This document shows, piece by piece, positions 1-9,883 of a stretch of 64,000 nt of DNA (position 1 is the first letter of the stretch; every line of letters begins with the position of its first letter). Origin of the DNA: Pseudomonas sp. ANT_H12B (GTDB taxonomy: Bacteria; Pseudomonadota; Gammaproteobacteria; Pseudomonadales; Pseudomonadaceae); assembly GCF_008369325.1 (NCBI RefSeq), contig NZ_VOBI01000008.1:186001-250000 (forward strand). The letters are read 5' to 3'. The notes below the pieces were generated by a model. It searched no databases, was not told where the DNA came from, and saw nothing but the letters and a program-made list of their open reading frames with translations. A program made the translations under genes and the position numbers.

Positions 1-1632
1 GAAAACGGCATGGTGGTCACTGCCCAGCATCTGGCGAGTCATGTGGGCGTCGATGTGCTCAAGAACGGTGGCAACGCCGTCGATGCCGCAGTCGCGGTGG
101 GTTATGCGCTGGCGGTGGTTTATCCCGCGGCGGGCAACCTCGGTGGCGGCGGTTTCATGACCATTCAGTTGGCGGACGGGCGCAAGACCTTCCTGGACTT
201 CCGCGAAAAAGCCCCCCTGGCCGCCACCGCCGACATGTACCTCGACAAGGCGGGCAACGTCGTCCCGGATCTCAGCACCCGTGGCCACTTGGCGGTCGGT
301 GTGCCTGGGACCGTCTCCGGCATGGAGCTCGCGCTGTCGAAGTACGGCACCAAACCGCGCAAGGAAGTGATCGCGCCGGCGATCAAACTTGCCGAAGACG
401 GCTTCGTGCTGGAGCAGGGCGACGTCGAGTTGTTGGAATACGCCACCGACGTGTTCAAGAAGGACATCAAAGATTCGGGTTCGATCTTCCTCAGCAACGG
501 CGAGCCGATGCAGGTGGGTCAGAAACTGGTGCAAAAAGACCTTGGCAAAACCCTGCGGGAAATCTCCGAGAAGGGCGCCGATGGCTTCTACAAGGGCTGG
601 GTCGCGGACGCTATCGTGACCTCCAGCCAGGCCAACAAGGGCATCATCGCCCAAGCGGACCTCGACAATTACAAGACCCGCGAGCTGGCCCCGATCGAGT
701 GCGATTACCGTGGCTATCACGTCGTCTCGGCACCACCGCCAAGCTCCGGTGGCGTGGTGATCTGCGAGATCATGAACATTCTCGAAGGTTATCCGATGAA
801 GGACCTGGGCTATCACTCGGCCCAGGGCATGCACTACCAGATCGAAGCAATGCGCCACGCCTATGTGGACCGCAACAGCTACCTGGGCGATCCGGATTTC
901 GTGAAAAACCCGATTGCCCATTTGCTGGATAAAAACTACGCGACCAAAATCCGCGCCGCCATCGACCCGAAAAAGGCCGGTGTGTCCCGCGAGCTCAAAC
1001 CCGGCGTAGCGCCCCACGAAGGCAGCAACACCACCCATTACTCCATCGTCGATAAATGGGGCAACGCGGTGTCGGTGACCTACACCCTGAACGACTGGTT
1101 CGGCGCCGGGGTCATGGCCAGCAAAACCGGGGTCATCCTCAATGATGAAATGGACGACTTCACCTCGAAAATAGGCGTACCGAACATGTACGGCCTGGTG
1201 CAGGGGGAGGCCAACGCCATCGCTCCCGGCAAGGCACCGTTGTCGTCCATGAGCCCGACCATCATCACCAAAGACGGCAAAGTCGTGATGGTTGTCGGCA
1301 CTCCCGGCGGCAGCCGCATCATCACCGCCACCTTGCTGACTATGCTCAACGTGATCGACTACGGCATGAACATCCAGGAAGCGGTCGACGCACCACGTTT
1401 CCACCAGCAGTGGTTGCCGGAAGAGACCAACCTGGAAACCTTCACCACCAGTCCCGATACGGTGAAGATGCTTGAAAGCTGGGGTCACAAGTTTGCCGGG
1501 CCCCAGGATGCCAACCATCTGGCGGCGATTCTGGTAGGGGCACCGTCGCTGGACGGTAAGCCGGTGGGCAAGAACCGCTTCTACGGGGCGAACGACCCGC
1601 GTCGCAATACCGGGTTGTCGCTGGGTTATTGA
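1..1632 (+). CDS. ggt: Gamma-glutamyltranspeptidase (GGT), 5'-truncated by the window edge
   Basis: The reading frame is open from base 1 (E-N-G-M-V-V-T-A-Q) and continues to a TGA at 1630, so the start codon and a periplasmic signal peptide of about 30 residues probably lie before the window. The 543 visible residues match the N-terminal-nucleophile GGT family, which cleaves gamma-glutamyl bonds of glutathione and related compounds. The autoprocessing and catalytic threonine is the first T of TTHYS (codon 1030-1032), giving large and small subunits. GTPGGSRIIT near the C-terminus is the usual oxyanion and substrate-binding region, and VTYTLNDWFGAG carries the lid-region residues. A cysteine hydrolase follows 70 bp downstream. 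The family is near certain; the natural substrate is not known. Confidence 0.93.
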   Translation, partial: ENGMVVTAQHLASHVGVDVLKNGGNAVDAAVAVGYALAVVYPAAGNLGGGGFMTIQLADGRKTFLDFREKAPLAATADMYLDKAGNVVPDLSTRGHLAVGVPGTVSGMELALSKYGTKPRKEVIAPAIKLAEDGFVLEQGDVELLEYATDVFKKDIKDSGSIFLSNGEPMQVGQKLVQKDLGKTLREISEKGADGFYKGWVADAIVTSSQANKGIIAQADLDNYKTRELAPIECDYRGYHVVSAPPPSSGGVVICEIMNILEGYPMKDLGYHSAQGMHYQIEAMRHAYVDRNSYLGDPDFVKNPIAHLLDKNYATKIRAAIDPKKAGVSRELKPGVAPHEGSNTTHYSIVDKWGNAVSVTYTLNDWFGAGVMASKTGVILNDEMDDFTSKIGVPNMYGLVQGEANAIAPGKAPLSSMSPTIITKDGKVVMVVGTPGGSRIITATLLTMLNVIDYGMNIQEAVDAPRFHQQWLPEETNLETFTTSPDTVKMLESWGHKFAGPQDANHLAAILVGAPSLDGKPVGKNRFYGANDPRRNTGLSLGY

Positions 1633-1646
1633 GGGTTGTTTTTAAA

Positions 1647-1676
1647 AGGGGACGGATCTATTTTTCGTCCCCTGCT
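1647..1676. repeat. Inverted repeat between ggt and the cysteine hydrolase gene
   Basis: GGGGACG and CGTCCCC are separated by an A/T-rich loop and preceded by AAAA. On the minus strand this would be a stem followed by TTTT, but no minus-strand gene ends here. The AGGGGACGGATCTATTTTT core resembles a short repeat common between genes of gammaproteobacteria. It may be a REP-like element or a weak terminator. Confidence 0.35.
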
Positions 1677-1701
1677 CCACTGACTTTTCAAGGAAGGGAC
1701 C

Positions 1702-2235
1702 ATGGCTACCGCACTGCTGATCATCGATGTCCAGCAAGCCCTGTGTACTGGCCAAGACGAATGTTTTGAGATCAAACGCGTTATCCCGAACATCAACTAC
1801 CTGAGCGCCAAGGCTCGCGAAGCAGGCATCCCGGTGATCCTCATCCAGCACGAAGAAAAGGGCGACATGCTGCAACACGGTTCCGAAGGCTGGCAACTGG
1901 CCGAAAGCCTGAAGACTTCGCCGCAAGACCTTCGCGTTCGAAAAACCAATCGAGACTCGTTCTACCAGACCCACTTGCAAGCCCAATTGCAGGATTTGGG
2001 CATCGACTGCCTGATCATCTGCGGGCTGCAAACCGACTATTGCGTTAACGCCACTGTCCGCCAGGCCCTGAAGCTGGGCTATGACGTAGTGCTCGCCGCC
2101 GATGCGCATTCCACCGTCGACAACGGCAACCTCGCCGCCGAAGATATCATCACCGAGCACAACGCAGACCTGGCGCGTTTGACGGGGCCCGTGGCACGGA
2201 TCGATGTCACGCAGACCCGCGACATACGCATTTAA
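1702..2235 (+). CDS. Cysteine hydrolase, isochorismatase-like family
   Basis: A 177-residue cytosolic alpha/beta protein of the isochorismatase-like hydrolase family, which mostly hydrolyses amide or carbamoyl bonds. The Asp-Lys-Cys triad is visible: D9 in LLIIDVQQ, K81 in VRKTNRDSF and C114 in TDYCVNATVRQA. The start has a good ribosome site (AAGGAAGGGACC) and the protein begins directly with the first beta strand. It sits alone between ggt and a convergent LysR gene and could share a transcript with ggt. The substrate cannot be read from sequence; a small amide or nicotinamide-like compound is typical. Confidence 0.88.
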   Translation: MATALLIIDVQQALCTGQDECFEIKRVIPNINYLSAKAREAGIPVILIQHEEKGDMLQHGSEGWQLAESLKTSPQDLRVRKTNRDSFYQTHLQAQLQDLGIDCLIICGLQTDYCVNATVRQALKLGYDVVLAADAHSTVDNGNLAAEDIITEHNADLARLTGPVARIDVTQTRDIRI

Positions 2236-3131
2236 GTGCCGAAAATCTCGACTAACTCAGTCAGGAAAGCACTGACCAAATCTCGCTGACGCGCGGAATG
2301 CCTGACCGCTGCATGAAAGCCGACCTCATAGCGCAGAAGTTCAGGATTCAGCGGATGCAACTGCCCCAGCTGTTCATGCTTCGCCGCATAGTGCTGCGGC
2401 AGAAAGCCCAAATGTTGCCCCGACAGAATCAGCAGGGCGGCGCCGTCCATGCTGTCCGTGAGCACCGTCAGGCGTTCGATTGAAGTGGGCGCCAGCATCT
2501 CCGGCAAGGGATGGCTGGGCCATACCCAGTCGTAATCGCTGACGTCATCCCGGGTCAGCGCGCCCACGTGCTCAAACAGCGGGTGAGTGGGGGCGCAATA
2601 GGCGATCTGGGTTTCGTGGAACAAGGGAAAGTAATCAATGTTGGGCAAGCGGTGCCAGAAATAACCGATCGCCAGGTCGATATGGCTGTTGATGATTTTC
2701 TCTTCCAGCAGCGATGACGACAGCTCCGTGAAGTGGAAATACAGCCCTTCATGCCGGGAGCGTAAACGCGCGATGGCCAGGGCGATTTTTTTGTTGGCCA
2801 CCGGATCGATTTGACCGAGCAGGCCAATGTTGATGTTGCCCGACACTTTGCGGTTGATGTGCTGCACTTCAACCCGGAAACCCTCGGCAGCGGCGAGCAA
2901 TCGGCGAGCAGCCTCGACAAACTGGCCACCCTTGGGCGTCACTGAAAATCCGCCACGCCCGCGTTCGCAAAGGCGAAATCCCACCCGCGCTTCCAGCGTC
3001 GCCAATTGCGCACTGATCGTTGGCTGTGTGGTGTTGAGGGCAGTTTGTGCCGCCGAGATCCCGCCCGCTTCAACGACGGTCAGAAATACCCGGATCAAGC
3101 GCAGATCCAGCTCCGATACAGTTCCCAGCAT
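2232..3131 (-). CDS. LysR-family transcriptional regulator
   Basis: A 299-residue LysR protein. The N-terminal winged helix-turn-helix covers about residues 8-66 (RVFLTVVEAGGISAAQTALN, QPTISAQLATLEARVG), followed by a periplasmic-binding-like effector domain. It is transcribed away from the NCS1 permease gene, the usual arrangement for a LysR regulator and its target, with a 147 bp intergenic region that contains an inverted repeat. Its 3' end overlaps the convergent cysteine hydrolase gene by 4 bp. It probably controls uptake and hydrolysis of the amide or nitrile used by the permease-nitrilase pair. Confidence 0.92.
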   Translation of the reverse strand: MLGTVSELDLRLIRVFLTVVEAGGISAAQTALNTTQPTISAQLATLEARVGFRLCERGRGGFSVTPKGGQFVEAARRLLAAAEGFRVEVQHINRKVSGNINIGLLGQIDPVANKKIALAIARLRSRHEGLYFHFTELSSSLLEEKIINSHIDLAIGYFWHRLPNIDYFPLFHETQIAYCAPTHPLFEHVGALTRDDVSDYDWVWPSHPLPEMLAPTSIERLTVLTDSMDGAALLILSGQHLGFLPQHYAAKHEQLGQLHPLNPELLRYEVGFHAAVRHSARQRDLVSAFLTELVEIFGT

Positions 3132-3152
3132 GCGTACTCCCGATACTCACTT

Positions 3153-3172
3153 ACATAGACGTGGATCTATGT
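3153..3172. promoter_or_regulatory. Candidate operator between LysR and permease genes
   Basis: A perfect inverted repeat, ACATAGA-N6-TCTATGT, lies 22 bp upstream of the LysR start and 107 bp upstream of the permease start. Its size and position fit a LysR recognition site controlling both divergent genes. This is inferred from symmetry and context only. Confidence 0.5.
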
Positions 3173-3278
3173 GAACAGTTTGCCTGCGATATTTTACAGC
3201 CCTGACCAACGCCCTACATTGCAATGAAACCGGCGCTCTGCCCATAAAAACAACAATCACCAGCATAGGAACTTTCAT

Positions 3279-4778
3279 ATGTCAGGGTCCCCCCTTTCTG
3301 CACACGCCATCGAGGCAAGCAGCGGGTTGGCTATCGAAGGCCGCTCGATCGATTACATTCCGCAAAGCGAACGTCACGCCAAACTCAGCAGCCAAGGGCC
3401 TTTCTGGTTTTTGGGCAACTTCCACTTCTTCACCATTTCCATCGGCTTTGTCGGCCCAAGCCTTGGGTTGTCGGCACTGTGGACCATGCTGGCCGGTGCG
3501 ATGGGCATCATGTTCGGCACCATCTTCATGGCCTTCCACGGTTCGCAAGGTCCGGAGATGGGCCTGCCGCAAATGATCCAGTCCCGTGCGCAGTTTGGTT
3601 ATCGCGGGGTGATCCTGGCGTTGATGGCGACGATGTTCGTGTTCGTCGGCTTCAACGTGGTGAACATCTCACTGATCATGAACGGCCTCCAACATGTGTT
3701 TGGCATCGACCCGACCATCGTCGCCGTTGCGGTGGTGCTGATCGGCGCGCTGCTCTCGATCTACGGCCATGACCTGATGCACAAAGCCTTCAAGTGGGCG
3801 TTGCTGGCGACCTTGCCGCTGTACGCGCTGGTCACCATCGCTTTGATGTTCGGTGCAGGCCAGGAGGGCGTCACGCCCGCAGCCAACCTGGGTTTCAGCT
3901 GGATTGCCTTCGCCACGCTGTTTGCCATCGGTGCGAGCTACAACATTTCGTACGCGCCTTATGTCTCCGACTATTCCCGTTACCTGCCGAAAAACACCAG
4001 CCGGCCGAAACTGATCGCTGCGGTGTTCATCGGCGCCTCGTTGTCGGGCAGCTGGATGATCGGCCTCGGCGCCTGGCTCGCGCAGCAGTTGCAAGCGACG
4101 GACGCGCTGGTGGCGCTTAACCAGGTCGGTTCTTCGATGATTCCAGGTTTGGGCAATGTGCTGGTGATCGTCTCAGTCGCGGGCTTCCTGCCGATCATCG
4201 CGCTCAACACCTACAGCGCCATGCTGACGTTGTTGACGGGCGTCGATTCGATCAAAAAAATCACACCGACACCTCGCGCCCGAGTCATGTCGATCTCCGT
4301 TATCAGCGTCGTTCTGTTGACCTGCGTGTTGTCGATCAAAGGCGATGGCATCGCGCTGTTGAACACCTTCCTCGTGCTGCTCCTGTACTTCCTGGTGCCA
4401 TGGACCGCCGTCAATCTGGTGGACTACTTTTTCGTGCGCAAAGGCCGCTACGCGATCCCGCATTTCTTCACGCCGAAGGGCATCTACGGCGCCTGGCAAT
4501 TTCGCGGCATCGTCTCCTACCTGATCGGTTTCGCCGCGATGGTGCCGTTCTTCTACATCTTCGATGCTGCGGCCGGCAAAGAGGTGTTCGTCGGGCCGCT
4601 GGCTCGCCTGCTTGAGGGCGTGGACGTCGCCTGGCTGGTGGGCTTGGTTGTCTCGGGCCTGACCTATTACCTCTTCAGCCGTTCGATAGACCTTAAGTAC
4701 GAAGGGCGGATCATCGACGCAATTACCGAGGGCGACATTGTCGCCATGGCCCATCAATCTGTGGAGGAGGGGCGTTGA
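3279..4778 (+). CDS. NCS1-family nucleobase/cation permease
   Basis: A 499-residue inner-membrane protein with about 12 hydrophobic segments, of the nucleobase:cation symporter-1 family (cytosine, purine, allantoin and hydantoin carriers). Family signatures include the N-terminal GPFWFLGNFHFFTISIGF and the central SYAPYVSDYSRYLP. It is translationally coupled to the nitrilase-fold gene (stop and start codons overlap), so the transporter probably imports that enzyme's substrate. The divergent LysR gene is the likely regulator. The substrate may be a nucleobase, hydantoin or cyclic amide; sequence alone does not decide. Confidence 0.9.
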   Translation: MSGSPLSAHAIEASSGLAIEGRSIDYIPQSERHAKLSSQGPFWFLGNFHFFTISIGFVGPSLGLSALWTMLAGAMGIMFGTIFMAFHGSQGPEMGLPQMIQSRAQFGYRGVILALMATMFVFVGFNVVNISLIMNGLQHVFGIDPTIVAVAVVLIGALLSIYGHDLMHKAFKWALLATLPLYALVTIALMFGAGQEGVTPAANLGFSWIAFATLFAIGASYNISYAPYVSDYSRYLPKNTSRPKLIAAVFIGASLSGSWMIGLGAWLAQQLQATDALVALNQVGSSMIPGLGNVLVIVSVAGFLPIIALNTYSAMLTLLTGVDSIKKITPTPRARVMSISVISVVLLTCVLSIKGDGIALLNTFLVLLLYFLVPWTAVNLVDYFFVRKGRYAIPHFFTPKGIYGAWQFRGIVSYLIGFAAMVPFFYIFDAAAGKEVFVGPLARLLEGVDVAWLVGLVVSGLTYYLFSRSIDLKYEGRIIDAITEGDIVAMAHQSVEEGR

Positions 4779-5602
4779 ACAGCGTAAAAAATATCGTGGT
4801 TGCCTGCTGTCAGCTGGCGCCGAAAATTGGCGACCTGGCGTACAACCGCATACTCACCGAGCGCGCAATTCGCTCGGCGGCCTATCAGGGCGCGCAGGTT
4901 GTGGTACTGCCCGAGCTGGTCCAGAGCGGCTACCTGTTTGCCGATCGAGGCGAAGCATTGTCCTTATCCGAAACAGTGGACGGGCCAACCCTGTGTCTGT
5001 GGAGGGCGTTGGCGAAGGAACTGAACATTGTCGTGGTGGGCGGATTCTGCGAGCGCTTGGCCGACGATGAACTGGCCAACAGCGCGGCGATGATCGACGC
5101 CCAGGGCCTGCGCGCGGTGTACCGCAAGGCGCATCTGTGGGATGGCGAGCATGAGATCTTCAGCGCCGGCAATGACGCGCCACCGGTTGTAGAAACCGTG
5201 CATGGACGCATCGGCATGCTGATTTGCTACGACCTGGAGTTCCCCGAGTGGGTGCGACTGCCGGCGCTGGCGGGCGCAGATTTGCTCTGCGCGCCGGTCA
5301 ATTGGCCTGATGGTCCACGGCCGCAAACTGAGCGCCCGGCGGAAGTCGTGCGAGTCCAGGCCAATGCCTCGGTGAACCGGATGTTCATCGCTACGTGTGA
5401 TCGTCATGGTCATGAGCGCGGCGTCAGTTGGGTGCAGGGCTCGGTCATCGTCGATGCCGACGGCTACCCGCTGGCCGGGCCGGCAGAGCAGGGCGGCGAG
5501 CAGATTTTGCTGGCGACGCTGAACCTCGCCGAGGCGCGGAACAAGCGCATCAGTGCGCGCAATGATTTGCATCGGGATCGGCGGTCGGAGTTGTATGGTT
5601 GA
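4775..5602 (+). CDS. Carbon-nitrogen hydrolase (nitrilase superfamily)
   Basis: A 275-residue cytosolic amidase/nitrilase-fold enzyme with the Glu-Lys-Cys triad visible: E47 (VVLPELVQSG), K118 (VYRKAHLWD) and C151 (GMLICYDLEFPEW). The start is TTG, overlapping the TGA of the permease gene and preceded by a very strong site (GGAGGAGGGG), so translation is coupled. The CYDLEFPEWVR motif resembles aliphatic amidases and N-carbamoyl amidases more than true nitrilases. It likely hydrolyses the compound imported by the permease. Confidence 0.9.
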   Translation: MNSVKNIVVACCQLAPKIGDLAYNRILTERAIRSAAYQGAQVVVLPELVQSGYLFADRGEALSLSETVDGPTLCLWRALAKELNIVVVGGFCERLADDELANSAAMIDAQGLRAVYRKAHLWDGEHEIFSAGNDAPPVVETVHGRIGMLICYDLEFPEWVRLPALAGADLLCAPVNWPDGPRPQTERPAEVVRVQANASVNRMFIATCDRHGHERGVSWVQGSVIVDADGYPLAGPAEQGGEQILLATLNLAEARNKRISARNDLHRDRRSELYG

Positions 5603-5676
5603 TCAATTTGGTTGAGTAGTGCGGGCGGACGTTTACTGACGGGCAGGCAGCGGTCGATACTCAGCCCGAGCCGATC

Positions 5677-5709
5677 AAAAAGCCTCCATCGATTTGCGTC
5701 GATGGAGGC
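5677..5709 (-). terminator. Rho-independent terminator of the itaconate operon
   Basis: On the minus strand an 11-bp perfect stem (GCCTCCATCGA with its complement) is followed by TTTTT. It lies about 35 bp beyond the dctM stop codon and so ends the minus-strand operon. The convergent nitrilase gene ends 75 bp away. Confidence 0.85.
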
Positions 5710-5744
5710 CCCCAAGGCAACGTGCTCACCGTTGCAAGCTGGTA

Positions 5745-7028
5745 CTACGGCATACCCAACCAATTCGGCAGCGCAAGCGAGATGAACGGTACGTAAGTCA
5801 CCAGGATCAGGAACAACAGCAGGATCGACAGCCACGGCAGTGCGGCGCGAATGGTCTGCCCCAGTGTCAGCCCGGTTACCGCTGAAGTGACGAACAGGTT
5901 CAGGCCCACGGGTGGATGCACCAGGCCGATCTCCATGTTCACCACCATGACAATGCCCAAGTGGATCGGATCGATGCCCAGCTTCATGGCTATCGGGAAG
6001 AAGATCGGCGCGAGGATCAGGATGATTGCTGAAGGCTCCATGAAACTGCCGGCGACCAGCAAGACGATGTTGACCATGATCAGGAAGCCGATCGGCGTCA
6101 GGCCCTCGGAGAGCACCCAGTTGGTAATTTGCTGAGGGATCTGCTCGGTGGTCAACACATGGGCGAACAGCATCGCATTGGCGATGATGAACAGCAGCAT
6201 GATCGTCAGCCGCCCTGATTCCAGCAGCACCTTTGGGCATTCCCTGACTTTCATATCCTTGTAGACAAACAGTGCAATGAACGCCGAGTACACAGCAGCG
6301 ACCGCTGCCGCTTCAGTCGGGGTGAACATGCCGCTGTAGATCCCGCCGAGGATGATCACCAGCAACAGCAGGCCCCAGAACGCGCGTTGCGCGGTATGCA
6401 ACCACTCGCGGAATGTTGCGCGCGGCTGTGCGGGCAGGTTTTTGACCCGGGCGACGATATAGATCACCACCATCAAAATCACACCCAGCAGAATGCCGGG
6501 GATGACCCCAGCCATAAACAGTTTGCCCACGGACGTCTCGGTCGCAGCCGAATACACCACCATCACAATCGAAGGCGGAATCAGAATACCCAAGGTACCG
6601 GCGTTACAAATGATCCCCGCGCCAAACTCTTTGGGATAGCCGGAGCGCACCATCCCCGCAACCGCAATCGAACCTACGGCTGCAACAGTGGCCGGTGATG
6701 AACCCGACAATGCCGCGAACAACATGCACGCCAGTACTGCCGCAATCGCCAGACCGCCGCGTATATGGCCGACGCAGGCGTTGGCAAAATCGATCAGCCG
6801 CTGCGCTACGCCCCCTGTCGTCATGAAAGCGCCAGACAGCAGGAAAAACGGAATGGCCAGAAAGGTGTAGCTGTCAGACGTCTCGAACAATTTGATCGCC
6901 AGCGAACTCAAGGAGTCCTGGCTGAACAGCAGGATCGATACCGCACCTGACAGGCCCAATGAAATTGCGATGGGCACGCCCAGGAACATGAATACGAAGA
7001 GCAACAGGAACAAACAGATAACCGTCAT
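5745..7028 (-). CDS. dctM: TRAP transporter large permease (DctM family), itaconate locus
   Basis: A 427-residue hydrophobic protein with about 12 membrane segments and DctM landmarks (GVPIAISLGLSGA near the N-terminus, SGSSPATVAAVGSIAVAGMVRSGYPKEFGAGI in the middle). It is the sodium-driven channel subunit of a tripartite ATP-independent periplasmic transporter. It is the last gene of the minus-strand unit and its start codon adjoins the dctQ stop. The gene order matches P. aeruginosa PA0884-PA0886, next to the itaconate degradation genes, so itaconate is the likely cargo. Confidence 0.93.
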   Translation of the reverse strand: MTVICLFLLLFVFMFLGVPIAISLGLSGAVSILLFSQDSLSSLAIKLFETSDSYTFLAIPFFLLSGAFMTTGGVAQRLIDFANACVGHIRGGLAIAAVLACMLFAALSGSSPATVAAVGSIAVAGMVRSGYPKEFGAGIICNAGTLGILIPPSIVMVVYSAATETSVGKLFMAGVIPGILLGVILMVVIYIVARVKNLPAQPRATFREWLHTAQRAFWGLLLLVIILGGIYSGMFTPTEAAAVAAVYSAFIALFVYKDMKVRECPKVLLESGRLTIMLLFIIANAMLFAHVLTTEQIPQQITNWVLSEGLTPIGFLIMVNIVLLVAGSFMEPSAIILILAPIFFPIAMKLGIDPIHLGIVMVVNMEIGLVHPPVGLNLFVTSAVTGLTLGQTIRAALPWLSILLLFLILVTYVPFISLALPNWLGMP

Positions 7029-7660
7029 CAGTGTTGCTCCTCACCCGGAGTGGCCAATTTGCTTGCCTCCGCCGCTTCGTCCGCCAGCCCCAGGCCGATC
7101 TGACGATGGGTGTAAATGCGGTACATGATTTCCAGATAGCGCACGATGATCAGCGCGAAGCCGAACGGCACGATGATCGCGATGTGACCGATCTTGATCC
7201 CCCAGCGATCCAGATCTTCGGCACCGATTCCGGCTACCAGCACGGCGCAGACCCATTTGAAACTCGCCACCAGAAACAGCCCCGCATACGCGAGGCAGCA
7301 TGCACAGGCGAGCATCGCCAACAGGCGCTGCATCCGTTTGCTGGTTTTCTTGACCAGTACGTCGACGCCCAAGTGGCCTGCCGTGCGCACGCCATAGGCG
7401 ATGCCGAAAAATATCAGCCAGCCAAAAAGCGCCTTGGTCAGGGCGATGCTCCAGGTCATTTCCTGGGCATATCCCATGAGGTGATCGCCGAACGCTGCGA
7501 AAAAATCGCGGCTGAACGCCCATTTATCACTGAGCGTGTAAAACATCGTGTAGAGGTTGTTCAGCGCCACGTAGACGAACGTCACCAGCGTCATGGCAGC
7601 CAGGAGGAAGGCGATCATGCCTTCCTCGAAATGCTCCCAGACTCGCCTGAGCGATTGCAT
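7028..7660 (-). CDS. dctQ: TRAP transporter small permease (DctQ family)
   Basis: A 210-residue, four-helix membrane protein of the DctQ family (pattern DVLVKKTSKRMQRLL after the second helix). I chose the ATG at 7660 (MQSLRRVWEHFEEG) because it follows a GGAG site; a longer frame to 7714 would add 18 non-conserved residues running into the intercistronic hairpin. DctQ joins DctM in the membrane complex that takes ligand from DctP. It overlaps dctM by one base. Confidence 0.9.
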   Translation of the reverse strand: MQSLRRVWEHFEEGMIAFLLAAMTLVTFVYVALNNLYTMFYTLSDKWAFSRDFFAAFGDHLMGYAQEMTWSIALTKALFGWLIFFGIAYGVRTAGHLGVDVLVKKTSKRMQRLLAMLACACCLAYAGLFLVASFKWVCAVLVAGIGAEDLDRWGIKIGHIAIIVPFGFALIIVRYLEIMYRIYTHRQIGLGLADEAAEASKLATPGEEQH

Positions 7661-7685
7661 AAGAATTCTCCGAACGTATAGAGGG

Positions 7686-7709
7686 CGACCACCCAGAGCG
7701 GGGTGGTCA
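7686..7709 (-). promoter_or_regulatory. Intercistronic hairpin between dctP and dctQ
   Basis: GACCACCC and GGGTGGTC form a strong stem with a short loop and no downstream T-run. Such hairpins after the binding-protein gene usually stabilise its mRNA or attenuate readthrough, so that the periplasmic protein exceeds the membrane subunits. This role is inferred from position. Confidence 0.5.
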
Positions 7710-7763
7710 CGCACACATCATTGCGTGATAGGCCACGGCTTGTATGAAGGAGGGGCAAACCCC

Positions 7764-8888
<1,125 letters not shown>

Positions 8889-8940
8889 TTAGCTTTTGCA
8901 TAACCCCGCGTTCGGTCGAGATGAACGCCATTGCTTGCGC

Positions 8941-9765
8941 TTAGCTCGCTGCCAGCGCCAACAGCCGCTGGGCACGGATCAACACCGGGGCATCGACCAT
9001 CTGTCCGTCCAGCTGGAAGGCACCTGCGCCGTTTGCGGCCGCGCTGGCTTGCAGCACTCTGCGAGCCCATTCCAGATCCTCCATGCTGGGGGCGAGGGCG
9101 CTATGGATGATCGTCACTTGGTTGGGATGAATGCACAGCGCGCCGCCGTAACCCATGTCGTAAGCGTGACGGATTGCACGCTGCAGTCCGTCGGGGTCGC
9201 CGATGGCTGGAAAGACGCCATCCAGGGGCGGCAGCAGATCGGCACCGCGCGAATGCAATTGCACCGACATGCGTGCCTGATCGAGGAAAAGTTGTGCAGC
9301 GGCGGTGCCGGTGTTCAGGTTCAGATCGAGGGCGAGGTCAAGACTGCCGAAAGACAGGCGCTCGACGCCCTCGGCGCGGGCAATCTGCTCCAGCGCCAGC
9401 AGGCCTTTGGCGCTTTCGATAATTGGCCAGACGGGCTTGCCGGTCTGCCAGACGGCGGCCACTTGCGCCGCGCTTTCCACCTTGGGCAACAGAATGCCTG
9501 CGACGCCGGCCTGCTGCGCGCAGAGCGTCAAGTCCGCAGCCTGTTCAGGGTGATCCGGCGCATTGACCCGCACCCAAACCGATGCCTGCGGCGCCTTGTG
9601 CAGAAAGGCCGCCAGGTTATCGCGGGCCTGACGTTTGAGAGGTTCTTCTACGGCGTCCTCGAAATCGACGATCACGGCATCGGCGCCAGCCGCCAGGGCC
9701 TTGGCAAAACGCTCGGGTCGACTACCAGGCACAAACAGCGCGGAGCGGACGATGGATCGGGACAT
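8941..9765 (-). CDS. ccl: HpcH/HpaI (CitE-like) lyase, probable (S)-citramalyl-CoA lyase
   Basis: A 274-residue TIM-barrel lyase of the CitE/HpcH family. Visible motifs are SALFVPGSRPERFAKA, DAVIVDFEDAV (Mg2+-binding acid residues), RVNAPD, WPIIESAKGL and ALCIHPNQV. In the Pseudomonas itaconate pathway the corresponding protein (PA0883) splits citramalyl-CoA into acetyl-CoA and pyruvate. The neighbours supply the CoA-transferase and hydratase for the preceding steps. Assignment to citramalyl-CoA rests on gene order plus family. Confidence 0.87.
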   Translation of the reverse strand: MSRSIVRSALFVPGSRPERFAKALAAGADAVIVDFEDAVEEPLKRQARDNLAAFLHKAPQASVWVRVNAPDHPEQAADLTLCAQQAGVAGILLPKVESAAQVAAVWQTGKPVWPIIESAKGLLALEQIARAEGVERLSFGSLDLALDLNLNTGTAAAQLFLDQARMSVQLHSRGADLLPPLDGVFPAIGDPDGLQRAIRHAYDMGYGGALCIHPNQVTIIHSALAPSMEDLEWARRVLQASAAANGAGAFQLDGQMVDAPVLIRAQRLLALAAS

Positions 9766-9883
9766 GGCGGGTGATTCCTCTTACCTGAATTGAACATGCT
9801 TTCGTGGCTGGCAGAACCCATCGCGAGCAACCCTCCTCTCACTGTGGGATGCGCAGGCCTCAATGGCAGAAACGATCAGTGCC

